A stretch of DNA of 8,468 nt from contig NJEH01000031.1 in assembly GCA_002254595.1 (NCBI GenBank), forward strand, positions 1 to 8,468, in the 5' to 3' direction. The notes beneath the pieces were generated by a model that was not told the origin of the DNA, searched no databases, and saw nothing but the letters and a program-made list of their open reading frames with translations. The DNA comes from Thermofilum sp. ex4484_15. Lineage in GTDB: Archaea > Thermoproteota > Thermoprotei > Thermofilales > EX4484-15. The translations under genes were made by a program, and so were the position numbers. Positions within the stretch are counted from its first letter, which is position 1; the number at the start of each line of letters is the position of its first letter. Of this stretch, positions 6,017 through 8,468 are shown piece after piece.

Positions 6017-6523
6017 ATGAAGCAAAGCTACATATCTCCTTTCTTACCCAATGTTAAGATAGGGAACGTACTAGGTTTACTGGATGTACTCTACTTCTCC
6101 TATAATCGTTATACGGATGTGTATAGGTTAGCGGAGGATTACGATTTCGACCTAGATGAAATACTTAACGAGCTCAGGGCTGCTGAACTTTTAGGGCTAG
6201 TTCAAGTAGAAGGTGGAGATGTAATGCTTACGGACTTAGGGGAGAAGGTAGTAAAGGAAGGGGAGCGAAGGAGGGAATTATTAAGGGAAAGGTTAGTAAA
6301 GGTAGAGCCGTTTAAGACGGCAATGGAACTACTCAGCGAAAAGGGGGAATTTACCTTAGGGGAATTAGTAGAAGAACTTAAGCGTAAAGGCCTATTAAGG
6401 GAGAGTGGAGATGAGGAATTTAAGGAGTTAAATTTAACGCTAATAGAGTGGGGAGTTTATTCTGGGCTCTTTCACTATTCAAGCGATGAAGGTAAATTTT
6501 ACATTATGAGGAGAAGTGCTTAA
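6017..6523 (+). CDS. stand-alone AAA_assoc_C-type protein (ABC transporter accessory domain)
   Basis: This 168-residue protein matches the AAA-associated C-terminal domain pattern (PF09821-like). Its first half looks like a winged helix: GNVLGLLDVLYFSYNRYTDVYRLAEDYDFDLDEIL, then a long helix, then AELLGLVQVEGGDVMLTDLGEKVVKEG. The second half has LVEELKRKGLLRES, an acidic linker and LTLIEWGVYSGLFHYSSDEGKFYI. In many bacteria and archaea this domain is fused to the C-terminus of a NitT/TauT-type ABC ATPase. Here the adjacent convergent ATPase lacks it, and the two stop codons are only 14 bases apart. I infer that it acts in trans on that ATPase or as a substrate-responsive regulator. A simple transcription-factor reading of the winged-helix half is the main alternative. 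There is no membrane segment. Confidence 0.82.
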   Translation: MKQSYISPFLPNVKIGNVLGLLDVLYFSYNRYTDVYRLAEDYDFDLDEILNELRAAELLGLVQVEGGDVMLTDLGEKVVKEGERRRELLRERLVKVEPFKTAMELLSEKGEFTLGELVEELKRKGLLRESGDEEFKELNLTLIEWGVYSGLFHYSSDEGKFYIMRRSA

Positions 6524-6537
6524 GTCTTAGCTTAGGT

Positions 6538-7296
6538 TTAATAGCTTAATAGCGAATAAAGCTCATCTACGTATTTCGAGAATCTAGGTAACCTAGGACT
6601 CCTAGGCCTAGGTAGATCTATATCTACTTGAGCTATAATCTTACCGGGCCTACCGCTAAAGACTAGAACCCTGTCCGATAATTGAACGACCTCCTCTACG
6701 TTGTGACTTACCATGAGGGCGGCTTTAGGTGCTATGTCCTCTCTTTTAACTAGTACCTCTACCTCCCTCCTTAAATGCTCAGCAGAAAGGGCGTCTAAGT
6801 TACTAAAGGGCTCATCCATCAATAGTATATCGGGCTCTGAAACTAGTGCCCTAGCAAATCCTACTCTCTGTTTCATCCCCCCGCTTAATTCCCTAGGTAA
6901 CGCGTCCTCGAACCCCTCTAGGCCTACTAACCTTAAGGCCTCTCTAGCCTTCCTTCTTCTTAACTCCTCCGATTTAACGGAATTTATTAAAGCTAGCTCT
7001 ACATTTTCTAAAGCCGTAAGCCAAGGGAAGAGAGCGAAGTTCTGAAAGACCATAGTTATTTTAGGGGTAGGTCTAAGTAAGGGCTTACCATTGAAGAGGA
7101 CGTACCCTTTACTGGGCCTTATGAGGCCGGCTACTACCCTTAGTAAAGTGCTCTTACCGCATCCGCTAGGGCCTATTATCGACAAGAATTCACCCTCTCT
7201 TAAATCGAAGGTCACGTTATCCAGTATCCTTATTCCTTTACTCCCTAACTTTACGTCTACACTTACATTCCTTACGCTTAAGAGCACTTTACCCAT
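6538..7296 (-). CDS. ABC transporter ATP-binding protein, NitT/TauT (SsuB/TauB-like) class
   Basis: This 252-residue nucleotide-binding subunit powers an ABC importer from the cytoplasmic face. All motifs are intact: Walker A GPSGCGKST (42-50), Q-loop Gln85 in VFQNFALFPW, signature LSGGMKQR (137-144), Walker B ILLMDEP (157-163), D-loop SNLDA (165-169) and the H-loop His198 in SHN. The FQNFALFPWLT context and overall length fit importers of nitrate, sulfonate, taurine, cyanate and related small anions. The substrate cannot be assigned. The ATG at 7296 lies two bases after the permease stop codon, with ATGAGGCT upstream, so the pair is co-transcribed. The protein ends about 30 residues after the ABC core, without the accessory C-terminal domain carried by many relatives; that domain is the adjacent convergent gene. 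Confidence 0.94.
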   Translation of the reverse strand: MGKVLLSVRNVSVDVKLGSKGIRILDNVTFDLREGEFLSIIGPSGCGKSTLLRVVAGLIRPSKGYVLFNGKPLLRPTPKITMVFQNFALFPWLTALENVELALINSVKSEELRRRKAREALRLVGLEGFEDALPRELSGGMKQRVGFARALVSEPDILLMDEPFSNLDALSAEHLRREVEVLVKREDIAPKAALMVSHNVEEVVQLSDRVLVFSGRPGKIIAQVDIDLPRPRSPRLPRFSKYVDELYSLLSY

Positions 7297-7298
7297 AG

Positions 7299-8468
7299 TT
7301 AAGCCTCATAACTAAACCTATTCATAATATAATCCCTTAGTGGTCTCCATAAACCCTTATTTAACCCCATTATGAAAAGTACCATTATTAGTAGTGTGGC
7401 ATAAAGGCCTGGTAAGTACCCTGCATTAGTGTAACTTATTAATTCTTTACCTATCCCTATATTTACCCCTACTCCTGGTCTAAGTTCCTCTGCGATTACT
7501 AATGCATTCCAGCAACCTCCTATGAACGTTACCAAACCGGTAAAGAGGGAGGGCATAATAGCAGGTACTAAAGCTACTTTTAACTTATATAATCCCTTCA
7601 CTCTGTAAAGGTTTAGTACTTCCTCTAGTTCATAGGGGAATCTCTTAAGTCCATCATATATGTTGTAGAAAAGATACCATTGAGAAGCCAGCATTAACAT
7701 TAAGATTACGCCTAACTCGATAAGACTTCCCTTAAATACTTTCAAAATCACGGGATAAAAAAGCGGAGCCGGTATAGAGGCTAATACTTGAAAGATTAAC
7801 AAGGTTAGGCGCTCTAACTTAGGCCTAAAATATAAGTAAAAGGCTAAGGGAATTATCCAGCACATAGTTAGGAGAGAGGTGGCTAAAATTCTAAGCGTTG
7901 AGTAAATTAAGGCTAGTGCAGTATACTTTAAGTAATTTAACTCTGTTAGGAGCATTAGGGCATCCCTAAAGTCCTTACTGGCTATTATTAGAAGCATTAA
8001 GAACGAAATTAACGAAACGGGTACAAGCACTTTGAAAGCCGACGAGAAGCCTTTAACTAGCTTAGGATAATAAACTACTTTTACCCTCCTCCTTAGGTCA
8101 AAACTTGGTACCTTTAAAGCGATCCTTCTTCCTATTCTCCTTACCCTCCTTAAACTTAATCTACCTAGCCATACTTCAGTAACCGGCATCGGCTTGGCTA
8201 TAGTTTCCAATTTGTACTTTTCAGACCAAATGAGTAGAGGTCTAAAGATTAACTCGGTAAGGAGTACACTTAATAAAGCAGAAAAGGTTAAGGCTATATA
8301 TAGTCCCATGTAATCGTTATTAGCAATTAACCTTACTATCCTAGAGCCTATTCCCTTTAATTCATATTTGACGTTTCCCAACGATATTATCTCACTAGCC
8401 GCGAGGAAGAAGAAACCGTTAGCCCAAGATGGGAAGATATTGGAAGCTATCTTCGGTATGGCCACTGG
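7299..8468 (-). CDS. ABC transporter permease with two fused permease domains, 5' end outside the window
   Basis: At least 389 codons are present, and the frame stays open to the window edge, so the N-terminus is missing; an internal GTG at 8465 is not a credible start. Counting from that GTG, residues 1-85 are the end of a first binding-protein-dependent permease domain (IPKIASNIFPSWANG onward). Residues about 86-137 are an Arg-rich cytoplasmic linker. A second domain follows with hydrophobic segments at about 140-162, 180-213, 220-242, 247-268, 302-325 and 350-370. The second domain's coupling-loop (EAA-like) motif is at about 280-305 (LEEVLNLYRVKG...VPAIMP). Residues 38-77 and 337-376 align without gaps as GIG...GLY...RPL, with 12 identities in 40, showing an internal duplication. 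This matches the duplicated anion-transport permease type (COG4986-like). One polypeptide may supply both halves of the channel. No solute-binding protein is in the window. Confidence 0.9.
   Translation of the reverse strand, partial: PVAIPKIASNIFPSWANGFFFLAASEIISLGNVKYELKGIGSRIVRLIANNDYMGLYIALTFSALLSVLLTELIFRPLLIWSEKYKLETIAKPMPVTEVWLGRLSLRRVRRIGRRIALKVPSFDLRRRVKVVYYPKLVKGFSSAFKVLVPVSLISFLMLLIIASKDFRDALMLLTELNYLKYTALALIYSTLRILATSLLTMCWIIPLAFYLYFRPKLERLTLLIFQVLASIPAPLFYPVILKVFKGSLIELGVILMLMLASQWYLFYNIYDGLKRFPYELEEVLNLYRVKGLYKLKVALVPAIMPSLFTGLVTFIGGCWNALVIAEELRPGVGVNIGIGKELISYTNAGYLPGLYATLLIMVLFIMGLNKGLWRPLRDYIMNRFSYEA

Noticed and set aside
6582..6615. Cluster of CCTAGG palindromes
   Set aside because: It is explained by repeated Pro-Arg codons (CCT AGG) in the PRPRSPRLPR segment near the C-terminus of the ABC ATPase.
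6713..7045. Plus-strand open frame of 110 codons
   Set aside because: It is antisense to the ABC ATPase signature and Walker B region. Its Ser/Leu-rich composition is typical of a shadow frame.
7091..7315. Plus-strand open frame of 74 codons
   Set aside because: It is antisense to the Walker A region and start of the ABC ATPase and has no recognisable features.

Overview
The window looks archaeal, most likely a thermophilic crenarchaeon (Thermoproteota). The evidence is a self-compartmentalising proteasome beta-type subunit, an archaeal-length Nog1 GTPase, a single-domain archaeal SppA and a six-helix membrane protein resembling the crenarchaeal DUF973 group. Gene starts are preceded by TATA-like boxes rather than bacterial -35/-10 elements. 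Codons are AT-rich, with many AGG, ATA and TTA, and coding strands are purine-loaded. I cannot name a genus from this sequence alone.

Layout, left to right. Bases 1-65 (minus) appear to hold the first codons of a membrane protein that runs off the window. Bases 143-1772 (minus) form a two-gene operon: a six-helix membrane protein overlapping the start of a membrane-anchored S49 signal peptide peptidase (SppA). A 78-87 base divergent promoter region separates it from a plus-strand operon at 1860-4293: a cytosolic M28-type zinc aminopeptidase with a PA-like insert and a helical tail, a RimI-like GNAT acetyltransferase, and a 92-residue protein of unknown function. The three genes overlap or abut. 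The operon ends convergently, with an 18-base overlap, on a minus-strand proteasome beta-type gene whose catalytic Thr1 position is alanine. A short shared promoter region (4891-4949) then drives a plus-strand Nog1 GTPase. Next comes a plus-strand, stand-alone ABC-associated domain (AAA_assoc_C type). It converges on a minus-strand ABC operon of the NitT/TauT class, with an ATPase and a tandem-duplicated permease that is cut at the right edge.

Functional themes. Three different proteolytic components lie within 5 kb: SppA for membrane-embedded peptides, M28 for peptide N-termini, and a proteasome ring subunit. Together they could cover successive steps of protein and peptide turnover, although they sit in separate transcription units. 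The right third is an anion/organic-anion type importer core without a visible solute-binding protein. The domain that in many relatives is fused to the ATPase is encoded here as a separate convergent gene.

The points most worth a second look are the T1-to-Ala proteasome subunit, the split ABC accessory domain, the M28-GNAT-92aa operon, the visible internal repeat in the permease, and an 8-bp GC-rich inverted repeat at a convergent gene junction. No tRNA, rRNA, CRISPR array, insertion sequence or phage gene was seen. I do not see clear evidence of a wholly new system.
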